A stretch of 8,339 bases of DNA from Sulfurimonas sp. (GCA_027063585.1 JAMORM010000059.1:1-8339), one strand, 5' to 3'. Numbered from the stretch's first letter, positions 1 through 5,839 are shown. Notes: generated from the sequence alone by a model not told the origin. Numbers and translations are program-made.

Positions 1-1
1 A

Positions 2-343
2 AACAATATGTCCGGATTTGCTTTAGATGACAGATTCTTTTTTATGCCGGGATTTCCATCTATGTCACACCCTATGGTGAGGGAAATTATAAAAAAATAC
101 TTTAACAAATCTAAACAAAAATACAGATATACATTAAAAGCAAAAACAAGTGAAAATACACTAATAGACCTTATGCAACAGCTTCCAAAGAGTGTCGAGC
201 TTTCTTCTTTACCTATTTTTATAGATAAAAAACCAAACGTAGAACTCTCTCTTAGCGGAACAAACAATGAAGAAGTCAAAAATTATTTTGATATGTTCCA
301 AAAAGAGTTAACTCACAAAAATATACCATTTACATTAATATAA
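2..343 (+). CDS. Molybdopterin-binding / CinA-like protein, C-terminal part (5' end cut by window)
   Basis: The reading frame is open from base 2, with two codons (Asn-Asn) before the first ATG at 8, so that ATG is probably internal and the gene begins upstream of the window. The visible start of the fragment, NNMSGFALDDRFFFMPGFPS, matches the end of a MoCF/MoaB-type domain as found in CinA, where a G-x-P-G-F stretch is followed by a hydrophobic strand and a PG-x-P-S loop that contacts substrate. After it comes a small alpha/beta region of about 85 residues, like the second domain of CinA-type proteins. The C-terminal nicotinamide-nucleotide amidase domain of long CinA proteins is absent, so this is the short form. 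Substrate and role cannot be told from this fragment. Family assignment is fairly secure, exact function is not. Confidence 0.7.
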   Translation, partial: NNMSGFALDDRFFFMPGFPSMSHPMVREIIKKYFNKSKQKYRYTLKAKTSENTLIDLMQQLPKSVELSSLPIFIDKKPNVELSLSGTNNEEVKNYFDMFQKELTHKNIPFTLI

Positions 344-364
344 AAATTTTTTCGCCGATTTAGT

Positions 365-370
365 TATATC
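365..370 (+). promoter_or_regulatory. Possible -10 box before the 42-aa membrane protein gene
   Basis: TATATC lies in the 47-bp gap after the CinA-like gene and would start a transcript just ahead of the AAGGA at 378-382. There is no recognisable -35 box. The downstream genes could equally be read through from the CinA-like gene, so this is a weak call. Confidence 0.25.
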
Positions 371-390
371 ATAAGTCAAGGAATTTTATT

Positions 391-519
391 ATGTTAGTTT
401 GGTTATTGGTACTTTTATTGCTTTTTAGTTTTATATATGTTGTTTATCGTATGACTTTAACTCCTCATAAAAATGAGTTTAAAGAAGAAGAGGAACATCA
501 TTACACTTTTAAAATATAA
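391..519 (+). CDS. Small single-pass membrane protein (42 aa), unknown function
   Basis: An ATG at 391 is preceded by AAGGA at 378-382 with 8 nt spacing. The ORF gives 42 residues ending in TAA at 517-519. Residues 2-19 are almost wholly hydrophobic (LVWLLVLLLLFSFIYVVY) and form one membrane helix. They are followed by an Arg and a hydrophilic tail with an acidic/His cluster (KEEEEHH), which suggests a short periplasmic or cytoplasmic tail. I do not recognise the family. It lacks the features of CcoQ or CcoS, two small proteins of cbb3 oxidase that it resembles in size only. It sits 47 bp after the CinA-like gene and 15 bp before the DUF6166-HTH gene on the same strand. Length, ribosome binding site and snug fit between neighbours make it likely to be real. 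Confidence 0.6.
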   Translation: MLVWLLVLLLLFSFIYVVYRMTLTPHKNEFKEEEEHHYTFKI

Positions 520-534
520 AGAGAAAATAACACC

Positions 535-1140
535 ATGGCATTAATAATGAATAATCATGTCTTCAAAGGTCACCGAACTTTACTGGGCAACAAATTTGTA
601 ACATATCGAGAACTTGACTTACCTATCCGAGCTGACATATACAAACACTCCAAAAATGGTTTTGATTGGGGAAACACATCAAAAGGAGCTTTACAGCTTG
701 CTTTTGCAATACTTTATCAACTTAGCAATAAAGAAACTTCAACAAAATATGCAAAGCAGTTTTGTGAAGATATTATCAAAAAACTCAATTCTCGCGATTG
801 GATTTTAAAAGCATCTGAGGTCCTTTCTTGGATAGAGCACAATTGTGATACAGTAGAACAACAAGAATTGTCCAAACCAACAAAATTACAATCTGTAAAC
901 AAAAAAATCAAAAAAAGCAAATCAAATATTGTCAAAGATATTTGTCAAGAACTTAATATTACACAAAAACAACTTGCCCAAGTCCTTGAAGTACCAGAAG
1001 GTACAGTCAGTAGTTGGGCCGTAAAAAATGAGATCCCAAGGCTTGGAAAAAAAGCAATAGAGTTTTATATACAAAATACAAAAAACCAAAAAATCGTTGA
1101 TAGCTACAGAAGTTTTATAGAACTTCTGCAGGCATCATAA
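535..1140 (+). CDS. DUF6166-like protein with C-terminal helix-turn-helix
   Basis: This 201-aa protein appears to have two parts. Residues about 8-100 carry the pattern of DUF6166 proteins: a G-F-x-W-G segment, then an S-x-G-A-L-Q-L-A-x-A-I-L helix, an F/Y-x-x-F helix and a closing basic-W-x-L segment (SRDWIL). A Lys/Ser-rich linker (about 112-132) leads to a helix-turn-helix at about 133-165, where LNITQKQLAQVLEVPEGTVS is a classic XRE/sigma-like HTH. The role of DUF6166 is not known to me. DNA binding through the C-terminus is an inference from the HTH. The ATG at 535 follows an AGAGAAA stretch at about 8 nt, and a second ATG four codons in is possible. The TTG-started ribbon-helix-helix gene follows after 11 nt, so the two DNA-binding proteins are probably made together. 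Confidence 0.65.
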   Translation: MALIMNNHVFKGHRTLLGNKFVTYRELDLPIRADIYKHSKNGFDWGNTSKGALQLAFAILYQLSNKETSTKYAKQFCEDIIKKLNSRDWILKASEVLSWIEHNCDTVEQQELSKPTKLQSVNKKIKKSKSNIVKDICQELNITQKQLAQVLEVPEGTVSSWAVKNEIPRLGKKAIEFYIQNTKNQKIVDSYRSFIELLQAS

Positions 1141-1151
1141 CAAGGATACAA

Positions 1152-1343
1152 TTGAAACCAAAAGATGAAGTAACAAGAAGTCTGTTAATTGATAAAAGTA
1201 CATGGGATGAGGCGATGAAATACTCGCGCAGCCGTTATAAAATGAGCCTCAGTAAAGTTGTCGAATCTTTACTGCAAGAGTGGCTGACAAAAGAGAAAAG
1301 AAAGCCTTTAGACAACACTAAACAAGGAAAATTTTTCGACTAG
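1152..1343 (+). CDS. Small ribbon-helix-helix (CopG/MetJ-like) DNA-binding protein, TTG start
   Basis: This 63-aa protein starts at TTG (1152), placed 5 nt after AAGGA (1142-1146). No in-frame ATG would keep the fold intact. The N-terminal beta strand TRSLLIDKSTWDEAMKYSRS followed by MSLSKVVESLLQEWL fits a ribbon-helix-helix: a strand with alternating residues (R-S-L-L-I), helix A, a turn (MS-LS) and helix B. Such proteins dimerise and bind DNA through the paired strand. It overlaps nothing and lies 11 nt behind the DUF6166-HTH gene, so co-transcription is likely. No toxin gene follows, so an antitoxin role is not supported. Its stop is 3 bp from the stop of the facing ankyrin gene. Confidence 0.65.
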   Translation: MKPKDEVTRSLLIDKSTWDEAMKYSRSRYKMSLSKVVESLLQEWLTKEKRKPLDNTKQGKFFD

Positions 1344-1346
1344 GTG

Positions 1347-1844
1347 TTATCTGGCATATCCTGTATTCTTTGGGGTATTCTCATCATAATCAAAAAGTTC
1401 CAAGATACTTTTTTTGTTCATTTTTCTTGCAAAGTCTATGGCGCTAAAACCTTTTGAATCTCTTGCATTTTGGTCAGCTCCATTTTCTAAAAGAATTTTT
1501 GTTATCTCCACTCTTCCATAACATGCTGCTCCCATTAAGGCTGTAAAACCGCTTTTTCTTGTTGTATCATTAACATCTTTGCCCTGCTCTATCAAGTAAT
1601 TCACCATATCTGCATTATCATAGGTAATTGCTATATCAAAAACACTCACACCCTCATCATCAACATCAAAAATATCAGCACCATTTTCTATTAAAAGCAT
1701 TAATGTCTCTTTTTCACATCCTGCTCTTAAAGCACAGGTAAGTACTGATTCTCCAACTTCATTCGTCTCTGATATATCAGCACCGTCTTTAAGATATTTT
1801 TTTATTCCAAGATAATCATCATTTTTTAATAGTTCAAGCCACAT
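1347..1844 (-). CDS. Ankyrin-repeat protein (165 aa)
   Basis: The protein is made almost wholly of ankyrin repeats. A capping repeat (residues 1-25, ending DGADI) is followed by units beginning near NEVGESVLTCALRAG, DDEGVSVFDIAITYD, RKSGFTALMGAACYG and DSKGFSAIDFARKMN. Each has the G-x-(T/S)-x-(L/F)-x-x-A pattern and most end in LLENGAD-like turns. Ankyrin stacks bind other proteins, and no enzymatic domain or signal peptide is present, so it is probably cytoplasmic with unknown partner. I chose ATG at 1844 because AGAGAAG lies 9 nt upstream. A GTG two codons earlier (1850) sits too close to that site. It is transcribed away from dapD and converges on the ribbon-helix-helix gene. Confidence 0.85.
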   Translation of the reverse strand: MWLELLKNDDYLGIKKYLKDGADISETNEVGESVLTCALRAGCEKETLMLLIENGADIFDVDDEGVSVFDIAITYDNADMVNYLIEQGKDVNDTTRKSGFTALMGAACYGRVEITKILLENGADQNARDSKGFSAIDFARKMNKKSILELFDYDENTPKNTGYAR

Positions 1845-1869
1845 ATTCACAATCTTCTCTTTTTATTTT

Positions 1870-1875
1870 ATTATA
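1870..1875 (-). promoter_or_regulatory. -10 box for the ankyrin gene
   Basis: On the - strand a perfect TATAAT is read here, about 25 bp before the ATG and just upstream of the AGAGAAG ribosome binding site. The flanks are AT-rich and no good -35 box is seen, as is usual for sigma-70 promoters in Campylobacterota. Confidence 0.5.
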
Positions 1876-1902
1876 TACTAAACTTCGTTAGTAGTTTTTA
1901 AG

Positions 1903-1908
1903 TATAAT
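1903..1908 (+). promoter_or_regulatory. -10 box for dapD
   Basis: A perfect TATAAT inside AAGTATAATTGC lies 30 bp before the dapD ATG. It gives a leader of about 24 nt. It is back to back with the - strand TATAAT at 1870-1875, so the ankyrin gene and dapD are served by divergent promoters about 30 bp apart. Confidence 0.55.
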
Positions 1909-1938
1909 TGCAAAACAAATTAATTAAGCGAGAATTCA

Positions 1939-3138
1939 ATGGAAGTTATTCAAACAGCAGATGCTTTTAAAGCATTGGTAGAAAATATAAAATCAACAAC
2001 AAAAGACTATAAGGACCCTTTAGCTTTTGGTATTGCAAGAGTAGATTTAGGACAGTTAAATGTAGATAAATCTCTTCAGGCGACATATCCGATTATCAAT
2101 TGGGATGAAAATTTCGGCAGTGCAGCAATTTTTATACAGGCACTTGCAGATCAAGGCATTGAAATAGACTTTACACAAAATGAAGTAGTATGTAATATTA
2201 ATTTACAATTTTTAAAAGATTGTTTAAATGCTTTTACTCCTTACTCCGATGAAGCACATGGCGATGCTCATAAAAATATTCAGGTCATTTCAGCGCTTTA
2301 TTCTCAAATCGTAAACAATGGAAGTCTAGAGGGTGAATTTAAAGTATGCTTTATTTTTGAAGATGCACCTTGTGAAAGTGTTGAAGCAACTTACCTGAAG
2401 CTTTATGCAATTTCTTTAGCAAAAGTAGGACTACGTGAAATTAATCTTAATGGTGCGTTTGGTGCATTACCAAATGTTGCATGGTCTAATGGGCAGCCAA
2501 TAGAATTAGATTATTTAAGGGAGTTTGAAATAGAGTTAAAACTTGCAAATGAATACCCTCATATTGATTTTGTTGATAAATTTCCAAGATTTTTACAACA
2601 CATCATTCCTGCAGATAATACTCGTATACTTGAAACTTCAAAAGTTCGTTTCGGTGCGCAACTTGCAGCGGGAACAACAGTAATGCCAGGTGCATCATAC
2701 ATAAACTTCAATGCAGGAACAACAGGTTCGGTAATGGTTGAAGGTCGTATTTCATCGTCTGCAATTGTTGGAGACGGTTCTGATGTCGGTGGCGGTGCTT
2801 CGATTCTCGGCGTATTAAGCGGTACAGACGGTAACCCGATTTCAATAGGTAAAAACTGCTTATTAGGCGCAAACTCTGTCTGTGGTATTCCTTTAGGCGA
2901 CGGCTGTATTATAGATGCAGGTCTGGCAATTCTTGAAGGTACAAAAATCGGTATTTATGCTTCCGAACTTGAAAAAATCAGAGAAGTAAATACAGGTATT
3001 ACTATAGAAGGTGAAATTTTCAAAGCAAAACAATTGTCTTTCTTTAATGGTCTTCACTTTAGACAAAACTCTTTAAACGGCGAAATTACAGCATCTCGTT
3101 CTAAAAGAGAAATTAAACTAAATTCTGAACTCCACTAA
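1939..3138 (+). CDS. dapD: 2,3,4,5-tetrahydropyridine-2,6-dicarboxylate N-succinyltransferase
   Basis: The enzyme transfers succinyl from succinyl-CoA to tetrahydrodipicolinate in the succinylase branch of diaminopimelate and lysine synthesis, feeding peptidoglycan. The 399-aa length and sequence fit the long DapD type found in Campylobacterota and related to the actinobacterial form, not the shorter E. coli type (about 274 aa). Residues about 1-230 form the N-terminal domain. Residues about 235-345 carry the left-handed beta-helix: short hexapeptide-like turns with the conserved stretch VMPGASYINFNAGTTG, then VEGRISSSAIVGDGSDVGGG and GKNCLLGANSVCGIPLGDG. The C-terminus is a short helical tail. 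The ATG at 1939 is preceded by AAGCGAG. The gene stands alone under its own promoter and is followed by a repeat element, not a partner gene. Confidence 0.93.
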   Translation: MEVIQTADAFKALVENIKSTTKDYKDPLAFGIARVDLGQLNVDKSLQATYPIINWDENFGSAAIFIQALADQGIEIDFTQNEVVCNINLQFLKDCLNAFTPYSDEAHGDAHKNIQVISALYSQIVNNGSLEGEFKVCFIFEDAPCESVEATYLKLYAISLAKVGLREINLNGAFGALPNVAWSNGQPIELDYLREFEIELKLANEYPHIDFVDKFPRFLQHIIPADNTRILETSKVRFGAQLAAGTTVMPGASYINFNAGTTGSVMVEGRISSSAIVGDGSDVGGGASILGVLSGTDGNPISIGKNCLLGANSVCGIPLGDGCIIDAGLAILEGTKIGIYASELEKIREVNTGITIEGEIFKAKQLSFFNGLHFRQNSLNGEITASRSKREIKLNSELH

Positions 3139-3144
3139 TTTTTT

Positions 3145-3316
3145 CCAACCCGGGTGTTAACCTCAATGCCATTAAGTTAAGAAAAAAGTTCGATATTCTT
3201 TCGGAACCTAGGTTTTAACCTAGGCCTTAGTCTTGAAAGGCAAAAAGCCCGCACTGAAGTACGGGTTCCGAAAAAGCCGCTTAACTTAATGGAATTGGGG
3301 TGTTAACCTGGATTGG
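3145..3316. repeat. Nested inverted-repeat element (MITE- or REP-like) behind dapD
   Basis: The 172-bp stretch is bounded by 37-bp arms at 3145-3181 and 3280-3316. Read as inverted repeats they agree at 29 of 37 positions by my alignment, and the inner 13 bp (CCATTAAGTTAAG / CTTAACTTAATGG) are perfect. A second perfect 10-bp pair, TTTCGGAACC at 3199-3208 and GGTTCCGAAA at 3264-3273, sits inside. No protein is encoded. Terminal inverted arms, small size and intergenic position fit a non-autonomous mobile element or a REP/BIME-like repeat. The long stems also mean that any transcript through it would fold strongly. I see no clear target-site duplication at the ends. It fills most of the 247-bp gene-free gap from 3139 to 3385. 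Confidence 0.6.
3199..3273. repeat. Inner hairpin cluster of the repeat element
   Basis: Within the 10-bp stem TTTCGGAACC/GGTTCCGAAA there are three small hairpins. CCTAGGTT-TT-AACCTAGG (3207-3224) is a perfect 8-bp palindrome with a 2-nt centre. GCCTT/AAGGC (3224-3228 and 3237-3241) has an 8-nt loop. CCCG-C-ACT-GA-AGT-A-CGGG (3248-3265) is an imperfect palindrome with one C-A mismatch. The hairpins share bases with the stem and with each other, so alternative folds are possible. Imperfect palindromes of this sort are typical of REP units. Assignment to such a family is inference. Confidence 0.5.
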
Positions 3317-3354
3317 ATTACCTTCTAAAATCTAAAATCAGTAAAAATATTTTA

Positions 3355-3363
3355 TGCTATAAT
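3355..3363 (+). promoter_or_regulatory. Extended -10 promoter for the mini flagellar-rod-like gene
   Basis: TGCTATAAT is an extended -10 box (TG-n-TATAAT). It lies 22 bp before the ATG at 3386, leaving a very short leader with AAGGAG at 3374-3379. It looks like a sigma-70 promoter. I see no sigma-54 (GG-N10-GC) or sigma-28 pattern of the kind used for many flagellar genes in this phylum. Confidence 0.55.
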
Positions 3364-3385
3364 ATGAAAAGTTAAGGAGTAAATT

Positions 3386-3691
3386 ATGAATATTTCAAAT
3401 AATATTTCATCTATCAGTGCTCATCAAACTATGCTTAATACGACAGCAAATAATGTTGCTAATATAAATACGGACGGATTTATACCAAAAGATACAAGAA
3501 TGATAAATGATTCTAATTCTGTACAAGCAAATATCGCAGAAGCCGACAATAACGGCTCAAAAAGAAGTCAAACGAATTTAGCAAAAGAAATTCCCGATGA
3601 GATAATCGTTCAAGATGTGACTGCAGTCAATGTAAATGTTATAAAAACCCAAGATGAAATGCTGGGAACACTCTTGGATATTAAAACTTAA
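3386..3691 (+). CDS. Minimal flagellar rod/hook-like protein (N- and C-terminal signatures only)
   Basis: The first 32 residues match the N-terminal helix of rod and hook proteins (FlgB/C/E/F/G): SAHQTMLNTTANNVANINTD corresponds to the usual L-x-x-x-A-N-N-(V/I)-A-N-x-x-T-x-G-(F/Y) motif. Residues about 63-100 match the C-terminal helix of the FlgC/FlgE/FlgG family, with NLAKEIPDEIIVQ, then NVNVIKTQDEMLGTLLDI. Only about 30 hydrophilic residues (33-62) lie between, where true rod and hook proteins have 70 to several hundred. The product is therefore 101 aa, a bare coiled-coil pair without a D1/D2 domain. It could be a minor axial part, an export-related substrate, or a degenerate copy. AAGGAG 6 nt before the ATG gives a strong ribosome binding site. 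It is not beside other flagellar genes. Confidence 0.7.
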   Translation: MNISNNISSISAHQTMLNTTANNVANINTDGFIPKDTRMINDSNSVQANIAEADNNGSKRSQTNLAKEIPDEIIVQDVTAVNVNVIKTQDEMLGTLLDIKT

Positions 3692-5026
3692 TTAACGAGT
3701 TACGATATTCATACTTTTCAAATTTTTTAGTAAAGAAGCACTTTCATCGAAATCGGATAAGTTGCTTCCCATCTGTAGAGTACTAAAAACTGTTTTGCCG
3801 ATGATAAATCTTCCCTCTTTGCCGTTATGCATTGTTTTCACACCCCAAACATTCTGAAAAATAATTATTTTATCATTAATAGTTCCCACATAGAGCACTA
3901 TATGTCCTTTTTTATACAATAATGTTTCAAAAGGGACTCCCTTTTCTTTTATAGTCGCAATTTTTTGTGAATCTGACATATTTTCAAAAGATATGACATG
4001 CCCGACTTTGCTTTGCTGGTAAGAATTTCTCGGTAGCCAAATACCAAACGGTGCAAAAAAATCCCGCAGTGTCGAAGAGCAGTCCCTTTGATTATACATT
4101 CCACCCCAGCCATAGTTTACATGTAAGAGTTCATTTATAATATGATTGATATTTTTTGCATTAAATTTCAATATTCCATTATGCCCAAAATTCTTTTTTA
4201 GTGTAGTATTCATATAATAGGGTTCACTTAATTTGTAATCTGCAATACTTAAAATATGAAACTTTTTAGCATCTTCCTCTATAAGCGGAAGCATAGTACC
4301 TAGCGTTGATTTAAATAAAAAGTCTTGTTCTGGCGTGTAAAAAGGTTCGTTGTCTTTAATAATAAATATCTGCTGTGCACCCTGCCATATATCTGTATAT
4401 TTTTTTTCTATAGTGACTATATCTCGTGATTTTACCCACCCGTAGGCAAAACTTGATTTTATAAATACCCACTCTTTGTCTTTTGAATAGTGTGAAATAA
4501 AAATCGGCTTATTCGCCGCTATAGTTGTATTTTGCATATAATCAAACGGAAAACCTTCTCCTGCTTTGTCAGGGTCTCTTAATACCGGTCTATTTGTAGG
4601 AAAAGCTCTTATATTAAGCTTTATAAGCGTTATTGCCCTTTTATTCAGAGTTGCATAGGCATCAAAATTTGAATTTTCTTTTATCTTTTGAAAAAAGTTT
4701 TTACTAAGAGGCTGTAAATTTTCTCCATAACTATTTTTTGTGTTAAATGATTTATATGCCCACATTGCATTTTGCAATGAAATATCCATTGTCTTTATGT
4801 TCCATGGCTTAAAATACATTTTTTCATAGCGGTCTAAAGAAGAGACATACCCCCTCTCTATATTACGACTGTACAGTGAAACATCCTGAGAGGTATCGCT
4901 AAGACCTTTTATAAAGTCTATTTCTTTGGACTTTTTCTTGGAGAAGTTGGAGGGTGTGACTTGTAATGTTTTTTGTGCACATCCATTTAGTAAAAAAAAA
5001 GCCAGACATAAATAAATATACTTCAA
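3692..5026 (-). CDS. NlpC/P60 (C40) cell-wall peptidase lipoprotein with SH3b domains
   Basis: This 444-aa protein starts at TTG (5026), 5 nt after AGGA. No in-frame ATG precedes the signal sequence. A lipoprotein signal peptide is clear: basic start, hydrophobic run and lipobox L13-N-G-C16, so the mature protein is lipid-anchored at Cys16. Residues about 60-135 look like the N-terminal stabilising region of such peptidases, and about 160-205 like a bacterial SH3 (FISHYSKDKEWVFIKSS..GWV). The C-terminal NlpC/P60 domain (about 285-415) has Cys316 in RDCSS, His375 in KKGHIVLYVG and a polar third residue, probably Asn392 in FQNVWG. By family it should cut gamma-D-Glu-diaminopimelate bonds in stem peptides, in the periplasm. 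It follows the S24 repressor by 9 bp and probably shares its mRNA. Confidence 0.88.
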   Translation of the reverse strand: MKYIYLCLAFFLLNGCAQKTLQVTPSNFSKKKSKEIDFIKGLSDTSQDVSLYSRNIERGYVSSLDRYEKMYFKPWNIKTMDISLQNAMWAYKSFNTKNSYGENLQPLSKNFFQKIKENSNFDAYATLNKRAITLIKLNIRAFPTNRPVLRDPDKAGEGFPFDYMQNTTIAANKPIFISHYSKDKEWVFIKSSFAYGWVKSRDIVTIEKKYTDIWQGAQQIFIIKDNEPFYTPEQDFLFKSTLGTMLPLIEEDAKKFHILSIADYKLSEPYYMNTTLKKNFGHNGILKFNAKNINHIINELLHVNYGWGGMYNQRDCSSTLRDFFAPFGIWLPRNSYQQSKVGHVISFENMSDSQKIATIKEKGVPFETLLYKKGHIVLYVGTINDKIIIFQNVWGVKTMHNGKEGRFIIGKTVFSTLQMGSNLSDFDESASLLKNLKSMNIVTR

Positions 5027-5035
5027 AAATATCCT

Positions 5036-5695
5036 TTAATCTACATCACCAAATCTACTGACAACCCTGCCGATAACTTCAACTTGATTTTCATCGAGTG
5101 TTTGTGTATTATATATAGAATTATCAGAAATAACATCAAGTTTTCCATCTATTCGCTTTTGAACACGCTTAATAAAAAGCCCAGCTTCCGTTCTTATAGT
5201 AAAAATACCACCGCGATTAATATCTGTTTTGCTTCTATTAATAAATACAATATCATTATAGCTAAAAGTAGGCTCCATAGAATCACCGGAGACATTAATA
5301 GCTTCAATATTTTGAAGTTCTCTCTCACCGCCTAACATAAATACAAACTGCTCAGGAATTTCAAGTTCTTCTATCTCTTCACACTCAATATCACTTCCTC
5401 CACCGGCACTTGCGTTGATATCAGAAAAATATTTGACCATGTAAAATTTATTTGTCGCTTCTACAAGACTCTCAGGAGATTGTCCATACAGCAGCCAATT
5501 TATAGATATACTTCTCTTTGCGCAAAAATCCAGTAATTCATTAAATGGAATTTTATTACGTTTTTTCATTGTGGCAAAATTCATTTGTGAAATACCTAAT
5601 GATGCGGCAACATCTTTGTCAAAAACCTTTTTTGGAGCAATTTCATCAGAGATTATACTTTTAATCTCTTCAACAATATCTAAAAAACTATTCAT
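5036..5695 (-). CDS. CI/LexA-like S24-family repressor
   Basis: With the start I favour (ATG at 5695) the protein has 219 residues. Residues about 20-75 form a helix-turn-helix of phage CI type (KDVAASLGISQMNFATMKKR, then NELLDFCAKRSISINWLLYG). Residues about 90-219 form an S24 domain: an Ala97-Gly98 pair in NASAGGG that could be the self-cleavage site, Ser139 in SGDSMEPT and Lys176 in FIKRVQK, with the Ser-Lys distance of 37 seen in LexA. Both catalytic residues are present, so damage-triggered cleavage is possible, though Campylobacterota generally lack a standard LexA. The longest ORF begins 27 codons earlier (5776), but that start has no ribosome binding site and covers the promoter. ATG 5695 has AAGGG 6 nt before it. 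It heads a unit with the NlpC/P60 lipoprotein gene. Confidence 0.85.
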   Translation of the reverse strand: MNSFLDIVEEIKSIISDEIAPKKVFDKDVAASLGISQMNFATMKKRNKIPFNELLDFCAKRSISINWLLYGQSPESLVEATNKFYMVKYFSDINASAGGGSDIECEEIEELEIPEQFVFMLGGERELQNIEAINVSGDSMEPTFSYNDIVFINRSKTDINRGGIFTIRTEAGLFIKRVQKRIDGKLDVISDNSIYNTQTLDENQVEVIGRVVSRFGDVD

Positions 5696-5725
5696 TTTGA
5701 ACCCTTTTTGCATTAAATATGCCAT

Positions 5726-5754
5726 AGTATAGTCTAATTTTTCAAGAATGTCAA
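5726..5754 (-). promoter_or_regulatory. Canonical sigma-70 promoter of the S24 repressor
   Basis: Read on the - strand, TTGACA (5754-5749) is followed by exactly 17 bp and then TATACT (5731-5726). Transcription would begin near 5719, about 24 nt before the ATG at 5695. A perfect -35 box is unusual among the weak -35 promoters of this phylum. It fixes the start of the repressor gene downstream of it. Confidence 0.7.
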
Positions 5755-5775
5755 AATTTATTTGACAATTTGACA
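5749..5775. promoter_or_regulatory. Repressor operator candidate: three TTTGACA half-sites
   Basis: TGTCAAA-N5-TTTGACA (5749-5767) is a perfect 7-bp-arm palindrome, and a third TTTGACA follows at 5769-5775 in direct repeat 8 bp on. The left arm contains the -35 box of the S24 gene, so a dimer bound here would block that promoter. Placement next to a CI-like gene and the phage-style half-site cluster point to autorepression. Which protein binds is inference. Confidence 0.6.
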
Positions 5776-5798
5776 TATTTATTAAGTTTTTTTTGAAT

Positions 5799-5827
5799 TA
5801 TTGTAATATTAGTGCATATTTACAATA
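5799..5827. repeat. 8-bp inverted repeat upstream of the 27-aa ORF
   Basis: TATTGTAA (5799-5806) and TTACAATA (5820-5827) are perfect inverted arms with a 13-bp spacer, so their centres are 21 bp apart, two turns of the helix. They flank the likely start region of the + strand small ORF. This could be a second protein-binding site, but in AT-rich DNA chance is a fair explanation. Confidence 0.35.
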
Positions 5828-5839
5828 GAAGGATGAAAG

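Noticed and set aside
391..519. 42-aa membrane protein as CcoQ or CcoS
   Set aside because: Size fits, but the tail motifs of those proteins are missing and no cbb3 oxidase genes are near.
614..935. ORFs in other frames across the DUF6166-HTH gene
   Set aside because: They overlap a gene with a clear domain pattern and show no motif of their own.
1152..1343. Ribbon-helix-helix protein as antitoxin of a toxin-antitoxin pair
   Set aside because: The 201-aa gene before it does not resemble a toxin and the gene after it faces the other way.
3199..3273. Hairpins behind dapD as a simple Rho-independent terminator
   Set aside because: No run of T follows any of the stems, and the nested arms extend far beyond what a terminator needs.
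3139..3322. Target-site duplication flanking the repeat element
   Set aside because: The bases outside the arms (T-run on the left, ATTACC on the right) do not match.
5084..5335. 83-codon ORF on the + strand
   Set aside because: It is antisense to the conserved S24 domain, has no recognisable fold and no good ribosome binding site.
5696..5776. N-terminal 27-codon extension of the S24 repressor
   Set aside because: It has no ribosome binding site and lies on the promoter and half-site cluster. The internal ATG at 5695 explains the data better.
5770..5798. TTGACA at 5770-5775 as a -35 box for the 27-aa ORF
   Set aside because: The hexamer 17 bp on is TTGAAT, not a -10 box. A TAATAT at 5804-5809 is too far away for standard spacing.
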